Of a DNA stretch of 64,000 nt, positions 48,318 to 61,600 are shown piece by piece (within the stretch, counting starts at the first letter, position 1; the number at the start of each line of letters is the position of its first letter). The notes under the pieces were generated by a model, which was not told the DNA's origin, did no database searches, and saw only the letters and a program-made list of their open reading frames with translations. The DNA comes from Cryptomeria japonica (taxonomy: Eukaryota; Streptophyta; Pinopsida; Cupressales; Cupressaceae), in NCBI RefSeq assembly GCF_030272615.1, contig NC_081405.1, forward strand, positions 158,149,954 to 158,213,953, in the 5' to 3' direction. The translations under genes were made by a program, and so were the position numbers.

Positions 48318-49742
48318 TTAAGAAGTGGCCTTCTGTAGCGAGGTAAAAACAACTTTGGTGGTTGTGGACGGATCGATCTCAAAGGAGTCGTAATGAGCGA
48401 ACAGATGCGCCACCAGCAGCCGTGATATCATCACCACGAAGTTCTTCCCCGCACACTGCTTATTATTCACCGTCGTCTCCTCAGTCTCCGGTCCATTCGA
48501 CCACAGCACATATTTTAACAATTTCTCCCCTTCCTCTGCCATGAAACGCCGCGGGAGAAACTCCTCAGGATTGTCAAATACCTTGGGATCTCTGGTGGCA
48601 AAAGGCTGATACCCACCAAGCATCTCTCCCTTCTTCACCGCATATTTCCCATCGTGCGACTCCACCACTAAATCTTCTTTCGCATGTCCATACTGAAACG
48701 GCACGGGTGGCTCGATCCTCAGCGCTTCATACACCGTCGACCGAACCAACGCCATGCTCTCCAGTGCTGTCATATTCAATCCTCCGTTATCTTTAATGGC
48801 AGATCTTACTTCTTCTGCCAGATCTGCGTGCAGCTGCTTGCCTGCCGCCGAAATGTGTTGTATAAGAATGGGAAAAAATACAAACATTCCTCCGAAGGTA
48901 TTGAAGCATATGTTGAACACCAAATTATGACACGCCTCGTCTCGCTTTAGGCCGAACTGCTGCTCCGCCGCGTCGAGCGCCTCTTTTCCATACGTCCAGA
49001 AGAAATTGTACACTTTGTTGTAATCCTCACGCACAAGCAGGAACGGCAGAGGGGCTGCGTGGATGGTGACCTCCTCCAAGATCTTGGGAAGCACGCCAGT
49101 GCTTGCAATTGGAGCGAGCTGAAGCCCAATCCACTTCACAACATAAGTAGGCCCATTCGTTCCCAGACTGGCAGGCCCCGAATCTGCAGGATCTCTGTTC
49201 AGCACCGACCTGCACAGAAAATTAAAACACATCTGCAAATTCTCGCTCGTAAATTCGGCCTTGCCGGACTCGGCAAATTGTTTGTCAAGCTTAGCCCACA
49301 GCTCTCCCGTGGCCCGTTCGAACTCCGGAAACCATTTGGTTGCGTTGGTCTTGAGTACATGGAAGCAGAAGTTCTTGAGCTTGGTGTGATTTTCTTCGGA
49401 AGGGTCCAAATACGAGAGTACCCGATAGCCTCCGGTAAAGTCCGTGCTGGGCATGTAGACGCCCGTGAAGACGTTCTTCTTTTCCACTTTACTCAGATCG
49501 AAGAGTACGGGAAAGCTCTTGGCGTCCAGCAGAATTATGACGCGAGGATCGGGAAACAAAGGCGGACCAGGCGGCATATTCACTCTGAATACGGTGCTCT
49601 TGTATTTCTCAATGCGCGTTTTGAAGAAAGCATCTACCCCTTCCTTTACGAAATAGTCGAAGCGATCAGCAATGGCTCCGATGACAGGCAAGCCATAGCT
49701 TCCAGGGACCTCTTGTACTCCTTCATCGCTCGAAGCAGCCAT
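48318..49742 (-). CDS. AOS: allene oxide synthase-like cytochrome P450 (CYP74 family), intronless
   Basis: Dehydrates fatty-acid hydroperoxides (typically 13-hydroperoxy-linolenate) to unstable allene oxides, the committed step toward jasmonates. One uninterrupted frame of 474 codons, typical for CYP74. Landmarks: VPGSYGLPVIG near residue 12, NMPPGPP at 55, MPSTDFTGGYRVLSYLDPSE near 97-116, FNTFGG at 280-285 in the I helix with N281, EALR at 339-342, and the heme-binding NKQCAGKNF with Cys430. Phe92 in the VFTG-YMPST segment matches the Phe of allene oxide synthases, where hydroperoxide lyases have Leu. Only about 11 residues precede the conserved start, so no plastid transit peptide is evident; a length near 473 is also known for the guayule enzyme. 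Hydroperoxide lyase or epoxyalcohol synthase activity cannot be excluded. Confidence 0.93.
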   Translation of the reverse strand: MAASSDEGVQEVPGSYGLPVIGAIADRFDYFVKEGVDAFFKTRIEKYKSTVFRVNMPPGPPLFPDPRVIILLDAKSFPVLFDLSKVEKKNVFTGVYMPSTDFTGGYRVLSYLDPSEENHTKLKNFCFHVLKTNATKWFPEFERATGELWAKLDKQFAESGKAEFTSENLQMCFNFLCRSVLNRDPADSGPASLGTNGPTYVVKWIGLQLAPIASTGVLPKILEEVTIHAAPLPFLLVREDYNKVYNFFWTYGKEALDAAEQQFGLKRDEACHNLVFNICFNTFGGMFVFFPILIQHISAAGKQLHADLAEEVRSAIKDNGGLNMTALESMALVRSTVYEALRIEPPVPFQYGHAKEDLVVESHDGKYAVKKGEMLGGYQPFATRDPKVFDNPEEFLPRRFMAEEGEKLLKYVLWSNGPETEETTVNNKQCAGKNFVVMISRLLVAHLFAHYDSFEIDPSTTTKVVFTSLQKATS

Positions 49743-49843
49743 GCTCGGCCTTCTCTCAGCTCTAAAATCAAACGATAACTTGGCAATCTGAATGCAAGAA
49801 CTAGAAACTGGCTTGGGTGGATTGGAACATCCACAACTAGGTA

Positions 49844-49851
49844 CTTTTATA
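49844..49851 (-). promoter_or_regulatory. TATA box of the CYP74 gene
   Basis: TATAAAAG on the - strand, about 100 bp upstream of the ATG at 49742. It would place the transcription start near 49815 and give a leader of about 70 nt. Confidence 0.6.
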
Positions 49852-50039
49852 GCTTTATTTTGTCCCTTCGCATCTTATAAAGTTGTTCGAGTTAAAGTTC
49901 CAACTGTAAATCACCTTTTCACCTCATGACCCGATTGTTGAATTCTCGGTAGCTGAAGGTCGGGAAAGACATAGAGATCCACTAAATTTTCGGTTGTCAA
50001 ATCCTAGCAATCAATGTCTTCACTGTCGATACTCTTTCA

Positions 50040-50560
50040 AGTGTAAGAATCTACAGTTTATGGATTGTCAAAAGTTGGTGGTGAGTACCATGACTAATTA
50101 GAATTATCAGCAACAGACTTGTCTAATAAGCTTAGATACCATTTAATGAAGTTCAACTAAACTCTTCATGGAAAAAGAGCATTTTGGTGAAATTGTCATG
50201 ATCTTTTTCATATGATCATCTAGTTTATTTTCCTGGTTTAGGAGATATGTAGATTCGCTAAATGCTTGACTCATTAAATTGCAATTAATGTTAGATCTTA
50301 TATAAATAAAAAAAATTAATTTTTTTTTTATGCTTTTTTAAGAATAGGACTTTAGGATTTATAGATTGTAAAAATCCATTCTATTTTGAGTGAAGGTGGT
50401 GAGTACCATGAGTAATTGAATGATTCACAAAAGTCTTCCCTAATAGTAAGCTTGCAAACCAGCTAATGCAATACAACTAAACTCTTGTTAGAAAAAGATC
50501 TCATTTTGGAAAAAATGGCATGAGGTTTTTCATATGACCATCTAATTTGATTATCTTACT
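50040..50560. repeat. diverged direct duplication upstream of the CYP74 gene
   Basis: A segment of about 210 bp (about 50040-50250) recurs at about 50355-50560. Shared phrases in the same order are ggtggtgagtaccatga, aactaaactctt, tcatatga(t/c)catcta, and a conserved tail with tttggaa/tttggtg. The copies are old, with many substitutions and indels. Their place 300-820 bp upstream of the gene could matter for regulation, or they could be an old repeat. Confidence 0.6.
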
Positions 50561-51650
50561 ATGTTTTTCACTTTGATCTTAAAAAATATGAAGTGGTTAT
50601 ACTTGCACATCATCATGTCTAGACTTCCACCTTCTAATCCAAATTTTAATTTCTATTATGTTACAATGGAAGGAACTTATAGCTACATGACACATTTTTT
50701 CATTATTAATTATTTATTTTTCATAATGTATAGAATGATTTTTTTTACATAATTTTTAGCACACAATAATACCACATTGTGAACATTATGTGTAGTAAAA
50801 TAGGGACATGGAAATTATTATTTTTATGAGACATGCATTTGCATTGTACATGTATTCATACTGGATTTGATCATTTATTTATTTGATAACACTAGCTTCA
50901 TTAAAATTGTTGATAGATCCACAGATGATTGTTGGCCTTTGATGCAATTGTGGGAGTGAATGATGTAACTATTCTAATTAGTTAAATTCTTGAATTAAAC
51001 TTTTGAGTCTACATCATGCTTCTTCAAATGATCTTCTTTTAAAGTTTGTCTCCTCTATGCCTAAGACATTCATTTCATTTATTTCCACTATTTCTTTGGA
51101 TAATTTGAATAAGTTAATCCTTAAGAGATAAATAATAATCACATTTTGAATACCTACCTGGTATTTAAAATATCCTTGCCCTTACTTGTTCAATTTTTAT
51201 GAGAGTGTGTATTAGAATGGATAAATAGAGATATTCATAGCTATCTTGTAGCTACTTTTAAGGTGAGCTCGTGTGTTTTTTTCTAAGTTGTGAGTAGAGG
51301 GTTTTGGAGGAGGTTAGATCATCTATCTTTTATCTTATAATATGGAACATGAAGGGATAAATGATCACTATTTTTTAAAGTTACCTTTAACTTATTGTTT
51401 TGAGGTTTATTTATTTTAATTTTTGATTTGATTATAGAAACACTCCTACAATTTGACATAATTATTGTCCTCATTTGAGATATGTGTGCTTGTGTTGTGT
51501 TATTTCACCATATAGCTTATCATTCTTATCTTTTCTCTATATGTATTCTATCTCATTACAAAGTTGTTAGTATTGGAATTATAAATTATAAAGTTGGAGA
51601 ATAATTTCTTCACAAAGGAAGATGTGTTGCTCTATGTGTGTGTTCTTGTT
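50561..51650. other. intergenic, no gene seen
   Basis: AT-rich DNA without recognised domains or repeats. Confidence 0.4.
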
Positions 51651-51886
<236 letters not shown>

Positions 51887-51889
51887 ATA

Positions 51890-54800
51890 ATGGTATCAAG
51901 AATTTTTGAAATACTAAAGTCAAGATAGTTTCCAAAAAGTCCAACGAATCCTATGTATACCTCTAAACTTATGCTTCAAAAAAATATTGAATGTTTTTCT
52001 TATAGTTTAAAAAAAAAGAAAACACATATTTTACAAAAAAGAAAATAATCAAAGAGAACTCAAAAAATACAATGAAATGGAGCTAAAAAGGAAAAAAATT
52101 CTTTGGATAGTTTACAATTGTAGGTTCAAAAATAACAAAATAACTCTACCATTCAAATTGATCTAAAGGAAACAATTTTTTTTTTAAATAAAATTAACTA
52201 ATGAAAGTTTTAAAATTAACCAAACCATAAACATAGCCAAAATTTTCTCCTCAACATACTCTTATTTTCTCATCAAGAAATAAAGAAGTTTATTGTGTAA
52301 AATCTTCACATTTATATATACAAGATAAATTTCTTTAATTGAAACAAAAAATTTCAATTGGTAGCATAAAAGAATGATCATAAATTAAATGCAAACCTCA
52401 CACTTTTACTAGATAATTTCTAAATAACAAAATTATAATTTCTACTAGTTTTGGTGTTAGTGGAAAATATTTATTTTGTAGTTATTCAAATGGTTTTGGA
52501 GCTTCGCCAATTTTTGTCTAAGGGAGTTCACACTCTCTTACAAGGTAATGAGTATTGATATAATTATATTTAAATTCACAATTTCTTGAAACAAGTATAT
52601 CACTTGATACTAAAGGATACTACATAAGTAATGGAGAAATTTTTTGTTAACTAAAAGTTTATTCTCATATTGTGTTTCTCGTTCATTGTGTTTGAATTAC
52701 TAAATTAGATAATTATTCCTTGCATTACTCATTTGTGGTCCCTTTTAATTGGTATCCTCCTAATTCTTTTTTAGTATGTATTTATTTCTAAACTAAAGTT
52801 TTAGTTTTTACTTTTCTCGATGCAAAGGTTTTGGCCTTGATTGCTATAGGATTTTTAGATTAAAAAAGCCATGTTTAAGAATATATATACTCTTTTATTA
52901 TGTCAAAACCTTCATTTAATAGATAAAAATGGTTGATAATGAGATCTAACATATTATAATAGAAAATATGTATTCTAATATTCCACAAAAAAAATTGAAA
53001 AAAATTTATTATTTTTGTTATCACAAAAAATGGTACTACTATCCAAATTCCAAGAAAAGGTTAAAATAGATCATGTTTTAAAAGAATCAATTGAAATCAT
53101 CCCTAAAATCAGCTACCACAACACAACTTAGACTCCACTTAAATATATATAAATTTGTACAAAGATTAATATTTAGAAAGATATAGAAGAAGTAGATGAT
53201 GGGGAATGTGCTCTAGTTTTAAACCTATTGATTGTAGTTTAAAAGAACCTTTAAGAAAATAGTTTTGAAATTTTTTTTATAGATAATATTATTCGCAATG
53301 TAATATTGTATACTCACTAAAATATCTTCTCAACCAATTTATTATTTTATTTTAAAGTATTTCTAAAAATTTCAGATTAATGAAAGAGGTTAAGGATGAG
53401 ATATTTGGATTTACAACTGTTCAATAAATAAAAAAAGTATGAAATTGAATTTCATTCAACCCACCTCTCATTGAGCATTAATATTAGAAATGGAAATGCT
53501 TTTTCTTTTGTAGAATGAATTTTACAAATTTGAGAAATTTGAGGTGCATGAGTGATGTTAAATAAAGATTCTTAAAATATAGTCCTTCCCCTTCAATGAT
53601 AAAATAAAAATAAATTTGAGTCACATGAATCATTAATGGTGAAATTGTAGCATTAGCAAAAGATGAAGAGGTAGAAGAGGCCTCAATATATAGAGATTAG
53701 AGGGTGAAAACAAGCCTCTATCATGAAAACAAATGTGTGAGATAAAAGGGTCAAATAAGAGGATGCATTCTAGTTGGGATCCTACACCATTTTATAGATT
53801 ACAATCAAGGCTTATGACACTACCAGTTTTTAGTTTAAGAGAAACTTTATCTCTTAATTTTGTACCTTTTTTTTCAAGGATCTCAATTTTGAATCTCAAC
53901 TATTAGAAATGATTTGGTGGATCAAATATGTGTAAAGTGATTTACCTTTATTTAATTTCTTTTACCAGATTCAAAATTGCATGTATAATGTAAATAAAAT
54001 AAAATATTTTCATTTATAAAATTAGGAAAACTAAAAAAGAAACAAATATGATAATAGAATATGAAGAAGTGGATACAAATTAGGATATTATAGTAATATG
54101 GAATCTAGGGAATGTATCATAAAGTAGATTTAGTATTATCTATGATAATATAACTCATATATGAAAATGTAATTGTTCAAATGTGTTGTATTTCTTAACA
54201 TAAAATCATATAATACTAGAAATTGAGGGTACTCATATATAAATAAAAAAATACAGACTATGTTAATGGGAGATGATAAAAAAATCACTAAAAAGAAATT
54301 AGATGATATATATTATAACAAATAAAGGAACTAATTTATGAATTAAATAGCAAAAATATAACAAAACGATTGAGAAAATGAAACCTTTGTGTAATAGAAT
54401 CATAAAAAGTGCCTATAGTTTAAAAAGAGAGAATGGTCAATGACTAGAAGCTATCTTGTCAAATGGTCAACCCCTATTTTTTCCTTTCATCCTTTATATT
54501 CCAATTCAAATAGAATTATGGATCAATTTTGGATATTGTGTGCTCTTAAACCTATAAACTTGAATTTTAAGAATAATAAGGGATTGCAATTATTAATTCT
54601 AGTAAAATTAGTTCTATAAAGTTGTTAGTATCTTATGTGTGTAGAAGTAGGAAAATATTAGGTGCTAACAAGAATGTGCAAGACAATTAAGTAAAGCGGT
54701 ATGCCACAACTTCCCATGATAAATAAGAGTATCACAAAAATGTTTTAAATAGGAACTCAAATATTTGTGACAAAAAAAAAGGAAATACATTAGTATAAAA

Positions 54801-55965
54801 TATAAAATTTAAATAAAGATGAGGGGATAAATACTAAAATGTCTCAAGAAAATAAAAAAACATTTTCACTTAGTTTGAGAATTCCTTGAAAGAATGACTT
54901 CCTTAATTGGTGGATAGAATCTTTTCTTACTACTATACTTTTGATTCTATATACACCTACTCCACATATATCCTCCATCCATCTTCATCTATTTTCATAA
55001 ATTATCATATCTATTTTATCATTATTTTCCTTGCCCCAAAATTTCCTAGATTCGGTACAAGCCTAAATTATCATAGTTTTAGTTTGTTGCAATGTTCTTG
55101 TAGCATCGTAAATTATTCACCTTTACTAGTATGTCCAATTTCACACTCTCCGAGCAACTATGTTAGTCTTTCCCTTTCCTCTATGCATTATAGGAACTTT
55201 ATTGATTTAAATAAATATTAGAAGTCTTATTCCACTTTATTACATCATCACACTCTTATTTGGGCCCTTAATTCTAGGTGTGCCCTTTATTATTTAATCC
55301 TATTTCTTACCTCAATTTCAACTCTCAAAGCATATTTTGCATATCTACACATCTTAATTAGTACCACTATGTTGGATTTATCATTAGAATCATGATAGAT
55401 CATATCCCTAATTTTTTTTCAAAAAGTTGGGTAAACTAGGTAGCCCAAACATTTTTCCCTGAGTTTCAAAAGCTTAATTGGGTGGTCTTATCCTATTCAA
55501 ATATAGCTTCATGCAAGAATATATCAATTCTAAGTTAGCCTAAATATGATTTTAATTATGAAATCCCTATATAAGGCATCCCTCTCAATTCATTTTCATC
55601 ACCTAATTATATGCTAACATTATCATCAATTCAAGAGCAAATTCCTTCTTCCTTCAGAGTAAATTTGATTCAAGGAGAAAAAACCTACTGCAAGGCATCT
55701 TCAATTATGATTTAATGATAGATTTTATGTGATTTATCATTTTATTGCATCAACACATGGAGAACTTATTCTAAGAGCATTACGTCACCTATTGAAGGTA
55801 TAATCATCTGTATTCAAGAATTTCAGCCTTGCCCTCAAAAGGAAAGCTTTTCCAATTCAATTCAAGTTCAATTTCTATTTCAATTAGGGTTAATTCCAAA
55901 CTCAGGGTTTTACCTAACGCAAACCCCTATCCACAACCCCTTTCTTTCCTATCGTGTGCAAATAC
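51890..55965. other. 4-kb AT-rich intergenic stretch, nothing recognised
   Basis: No gene, recognisable element or tandem repeat was found. Open frames are short (the longest, 54907-55221, is low-complexity Ser/Tyr/Ile-rich) and none has a domain. The region lies far upstream of the CYP74 gene. Confidence 0.45.
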
Positions 55966-57410
55966 ATGTTGGCATTGAGATGTCATTGATGTCAACATAC
56001 ATAGATGCAAGGCCAATCTGGTTAAGTATGCAAGGGGAGATAAGTTGCAGAAGTGTTGGATTTGTGTTGGTTCATATTCAACATCAATGCATGGGAGATC
56101 TTTCTCGTCACTACACAGTGTTTTTTTACCACTCTTTGCGTGCTTGATATTTTTGGTCAGAGATCCTACAAGCCTCCTCGACACCCTTGCACTTTGATGT
56201 GACTGCTTTTTTTTGAGACCTCCGTCGGCCTTTGTAGACACTTCCTGTTATACCAATATCCCTATTTTGGAGAGACTTCAGATATATCTTGTCGAATTGC
56301 AATTTGAACCCTTGCTTTATCAGTTAACCGCTCTTCGATGGATTTATGAGTCATCAATTCCCATTCCACTCAATCCTCGATCTCCGATAGTGGACCCCAC
56401 CCCTACTTTATCGGTTAATCACTCTTTGATGAAAATGTTTCCACTAGTTTCTATAGTCAACCTTTGTTCCACCTGATCTCCAATCCTCGATAGTGTTGTA
56501 TCAATGAGCCCCTCACAAGTCTCATATCAACCGATCACACTTTTTTTTATCTTTTTGCACACACATTTTGTTGTTCCATGTTTCTTGAGGTTCCCAATAG
56601 CCTAAATCTCCAATTATTCAAGAGTATGATAATGTCAATAGAAAATTTTCCCACATGGACGTTGACCAAGTGTGACTCGATGACTAAGGTGAAGTCGAAG
56701 ACATAGCTTGGATGAAGAAAATCCAATTCCTCTGTCCAATAAGAAAATTCAAATTGTTGGTGAAGAATGGTGGTATGGACACACAATAAGTGATGACTTG
56801 TAGTCCAATCATATCAGATCACAGAGATGAAGAAGAGAGGTGGTCGCATTTAATGAAGACCAGTTGAGTGGTTCGAGAAGATCAGTTGTCTTCTATTGAC
56901 AAGATATCATATCGATGAGTAGGTGAAGATTACTAAGAATAGTAACTGAACATAGAAGACTAATCTGAAGATGGAGAGGATGCATTTAATGATGGCGACT
57001 ATTTGTCTAAAAGGAATACATAGAGGATAAACTTGGCTTGTATGCCATGATGTGCATTCAATTCAACTTTTGGTGGGAAGGTTGATAAGAGGTAAAAGAA
57101 AGAGATGATAAGAGATTTTTGTGTTAAGGATAAGAAAATAGGGGGGAGCCGAGTACAAAAGAGTGTGTGTGGTGTATAGTATAGAAGTAGAAAAAGGAAG
57201 GAGACATATACATAGCTTGAAGTAGAGAAGGAAAAATAGAGAGCGTGAAGAATTCAGAAGGTAATACACTCAGAGTGGGGTAGAGTAGGAAATTATATAG
57301 AGAAGAAATCAGAGAGTTGTGAATAGAGATAGAAGAGAACAGAAGGCAGATATCAAAAATTGATAGTAGAGAGCTTAAGAACAAATAGAAGAGTGCGGAG
57401 GACAAAACCT
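55966..57410 (+). mobile_element. possible copia-type LTR fragment
   Basis: It starts TGTTGGCATTGAG, then gatgtcattgatgtcaaca, resembling the LTR start at 46270 (TGTTGTCATTGATGTCAAC). It runs into the left end of the copia element at 57411 with no LTR 3' end of its own visible, consistent with interruption or truncation. No coding domain was seen. Confidence 0.35.
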
Positions 57411-58288
57411 TGTTGAATATCCAAGAAACTAAGAGGGGGGAGGTGAATCAGTTGACAACAAAATTAGGAAACCCATGTAAAATTTAGATTAGACACAAGA
57501 GACGCCAGTATTTACATGGAAAAATTATGAAGAATGCTAATTCTCAATATATAAACACCGGTTAAGGTGACATTGGTTAAGGTGATTTTTACAATGGGTG
57601 GATCACTTCCAATGTGCTCACTGTTGGTGGGCTTACTTCCAATATGCTTACTAAAAATGAGCTCATTGCCCTAAAAGGCTCACTGCACTAAAAGGCTCAC
57701 TACCAAAGAAGAAAGAAAGACAAAGAGAATCCACCATAAGAAAAACACAGTTTGTGCTGTCGAAACTCCTTTCGGTAAATATCTCACAACACTACACTCA
57801 CACAATCACTAGATTCCTTCAATCTAGCATGTCTTCAACACACAAAGCCACATATGAAATCATCAAATCCGACTCCTATAAATATTGTCTCCGAAAATCA
57901 TAATTATGAATGTCGGCTAAGACGAAGATCTAAAAGAGGTCTCCACTAAACATTCTAGTGGTGGGAAGGAATGAAAAGTGGACCATATCATACCATTCCT
58001 CCTTGAACATATCAACACACTATATACATCACCAAGGCCAAACCTAAAACACATTCACACACTATGCGGTCTCAATATTTGGTCTAAGGCCTCGAGCTCT
58101 CGATCACGCCAAACCCAAAGATAATATAGAAAAAACATCTTTCGAGATACCAGATGCATCCAGGGAAACTGAGAACCTTCAACTACACAACATGCCTTAA
58201 TTGAACACTCTTTCTCATCATACCATAACCAGACTTAATTCGAACCCAAAGGATTTGACATCAATGACAACACAATGAAATGCTAACA
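57411..58288 (-). repeat. 3' LTR of the copia element
   Basis: In element direction it begins TGTTAGCATTTCATTG directly after the purine tract and ends ...GGATATTCAACA. Near the end is a C-rich ctcccccctcttag stretch shared with the other copia-type LTRs. Confidence 0.65.
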
Positions 58289-58304
58289 ATCTCCCCCTTT
58301 TATC
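58289..58304 (-). other. polypurine tract of the copia element
   Basis: On the - strand it reads GATAAAAGGGGGAGAT, abutting the TG start of the 3' LTR at 58288. Confidence 0.75.
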
Positions 58305-58614
58305 ATTGATGGCAACATCCATCAACAACAATCAACAAAAGATCATCATTATGCACAACCATCTCTCTCTCCCCCTTCCATTTACAACAATGAAAAAGGT
58401 GATCAAAAACTCGCCTGAGAAACTCACTCCTGCTCCCCCTGAGAGGAAGCACATCACCACCAGTCCAACAAAGAATGTACGTGCTGCTCACTAGACCAAT
58501 GCACACCTGAAATATATATTAGTTAAATCTGGTAGGGGGTAATACCCCTAGCTTCTATTAGAGATACTCGAAAGTATCTTTGCATAACACCTTCATGAAA
58601 ATATCTTCAATTTT

Positions 58615-61600
58615 CTATTTTGTGGGCACATACTCAAGTCTGACCTCATTATCTAGAACTTTTTCCTTCAAGAAGTGATACTTGATAGATATATGCTTTA
58701 TTGTGGAATATTGTACAAGATTCTTGGAAATGTTTATTGCACTAGTATTATCACACGTGATTGGAATGGGGTCATTAAATTTCACACCAATGTCCTTCAT
58801 AGTCTATTTCATGCATAAAATCTAAGTGCAACAAGAAGATGTTGCAATGTACTCTACTTGTGCTATAGATAAGGACACAAAATCTTGTTTTTTGCTTGAC
58901 CAAGTGACCAAGCAGGAGCCAAGAAAGAATGCTCCTCCACTTGTGCTTTTCTATCATCAACACTTCCAACCTAGTCTGGATTTATGTAAGGTTAAAATCT
59001 GAATTCCTGGGATACCACAGACCAAACTCTTCTATACCTTTGAGATATCCAAAAATTCTTTTTACTGCCACAACATGTGATTCTTTTGGTTCTTTTGAAA
59101 CATTGTTGCCAAGTATACTGCATACATGATATCCGGTCTGGTACCAGTCAAATATATCAGTCCTCTAATCATTAACCTATACCGACTTGTATTTGCCTTA
59201 GGTGATTTATCATCCTTAGTTAACTTGCATCCGGTTGTCATAGGTGTACATATTGGTTTGGAATTTTCCAACCCAAACTTCTTCAATATTTCTTTGACAT
59301 ACTTAGACTAAGATATGAAAATTCCTTTATCATTCTGATTAACTTGCAATTCAAGAAAAAAATTATACTCACAGAACATGGACGTCTCAAATTCTTTTTG
59401 CATCTCAACAGCAAATCTTTTGCACACATCTTCATTTCCTCCAAAGATTATATCATCAACATATACTACCACAATCAAAATTTTGCCTAATTTAGCCTTG
59501 AAGTATAAGTTAATGTTTTTTGAACCCTTATGAAATCCTTGATTAGTTAGATACTTGTATAACCTCCCACACCAAGCTCTAGGAACTTGTTTTAGTCCAT
59601 ACAAAGCCTTTTTCAATCTGCAACCAATCTTCGAATCATCCTTCAACTTGAATCCTTCCATTTGTTCAAAGTAAACTTCTTCTTTTAATTCTCCATTCAA
59701 AAATGTTGATTTCACATCCATTTGATAAACCTTGAAATATTTGAATGTTGCAAATGCTAGGAACATTTGGATTGCCTCCATTGTTGCAATCGAGGCATAA
59801 GTTTCATCAAAGTCAATGCCTTCAATCTGAGTGTATCCTTTGAAAACCAGCCTTGCCTTATTCCTCACAACCTTTCCATCTTCATCTAGCTTGTTCCAAA
59901 ATATCCATTTAGTAATGATTACATTCTTGTCTTTCCGTCTGCTGACTAATTCCCATGTCTAGTTGTTCTCACTCTGATCTAGTTCCTCTTTCATTGCCTT
60001 CATCCAGTTCTGATCTTTATAGGCTTCTTCTACTGTCTTTGGCTCAATTTCAGATAGCAGACATAGAAAGACCTATTCTTGTGTTACTTTCCTTCTTGTG
60101 ATAACTCCTTTTCTCTTGTCTCTAATGATTTGTTCTTCTGAGTGATTTTTCTTGACATACCTTATCTTCTCTTGGATGCAGATGCCGAAGCATCCTTATT
60201 GTTCTTTTCTTCACTCCTAGTTTCTTCCTTCCATTCCTTTTCTTCAGACTCATCTGAGTCATATCATGTTGCTATTGTTGATTCCTTTGAACTGTTTGCA
60301 TCAACTTTTACACTTGCACTTTCAACAATCTTATTCAATCTTTTGTTAAAACATTGATATGCCTTTCTCTTTGTTGAGTAACCCAAGAATATACCTTCAT
60401 CTCCTCTATTGTCAAACTTTCAAAGATTATCCCCATCTCTCCTAATATATCACTTGCTTCCAAAAAATTTTACTATCAAAGTTTTGCCATACCATAGTTC
60501 ATAAGATGCCTTACCATACTTCCTCCGATACAAAATTCTATTGAGTGTGTATGGTGTTATATGAATTGCTTCTTTCCAATACACTTCAAGTAACTCTACA
60601 CCTTTTATCATGGTTCTGGATGCTTCTTGTATAGATTGGTTCATTCTTTCTACTACATCATTTTGCTGAGGTGTCTGGGGAACTGATAACTGTCTTTTGA
60701 TGCCATTCTTTTCACAAATTTCATTGAACTCATTCAAGATGAATTCTCCTCCTCTGTCAGATCTCAAACACTTGCTTTTCCTACCAACTTCATTCTCATC
60801 TTTTGCCTTGAATATATTGAAATTTCTAATGCTTTAGATTCTTCTCTAAGAAATCCAACCCAAGTCATTTTACTATAGTCATCAATCATTAACATGAAAT
60901 ACCTCTCACCTTGCAGGCTTCTTGTCTGAGTCAGACCACAAAGATAGACTATGTGAATCAAATCTAGTAATCCAGTGGATGAGTACTCCTTTCCTATTTG
61001 ACATTCCCTGCAGATGTTGTTCTCCAGTTTAGACAATCTGCGCAAATCTCTTACTTCAATCTTTGAACTAATCTGTACCAAATTATCAAAGTTGATATCG
61101 CACATCCTCTAGTGCTATAGCCAACTATCATCAAGTTGTGATATCAAGAAATGTTTTATAGCGCCTTCCAACTGGTAAATATTTCCATTTGTCCTTCTTC
61201 CAGCTGCAATAACCATTCCAGAATCCTTTTAGATCTCTCACATCCATTGTCCTGAACGATGAAATTGTATCCATTTTCACATAATAAACATTGTCAGTGT
61301 TATGCTACCCATCAAAGGTAATTGAACCAATACCAATGATTTGTGTTGTCTAATCATCTCCAAATCCAACTGAACCTCCATCATACCTTTCAATTTTTAT
61401 GAATTTACTTTTATTACCAGTCATATTATTTGAGTATCCACTATCAATCAACCATTTATTCAGATTATCTCTTCTTGCATGAAATGCGTTAGCAACAATA
61501 TTAGAGATATCATACTTAGGAACATCCTTTTCTACCAAAAACAAACAATCACCATCCTCATAGTCTAATTTATCATGTGAAATGCTAGCATCATCCTTAA

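Noticed and set aside
49059-49778. 239-codon + strand frame
   Set aside because: It is antisense to the CYP74 gene, whose own frame has full-length family motifs.
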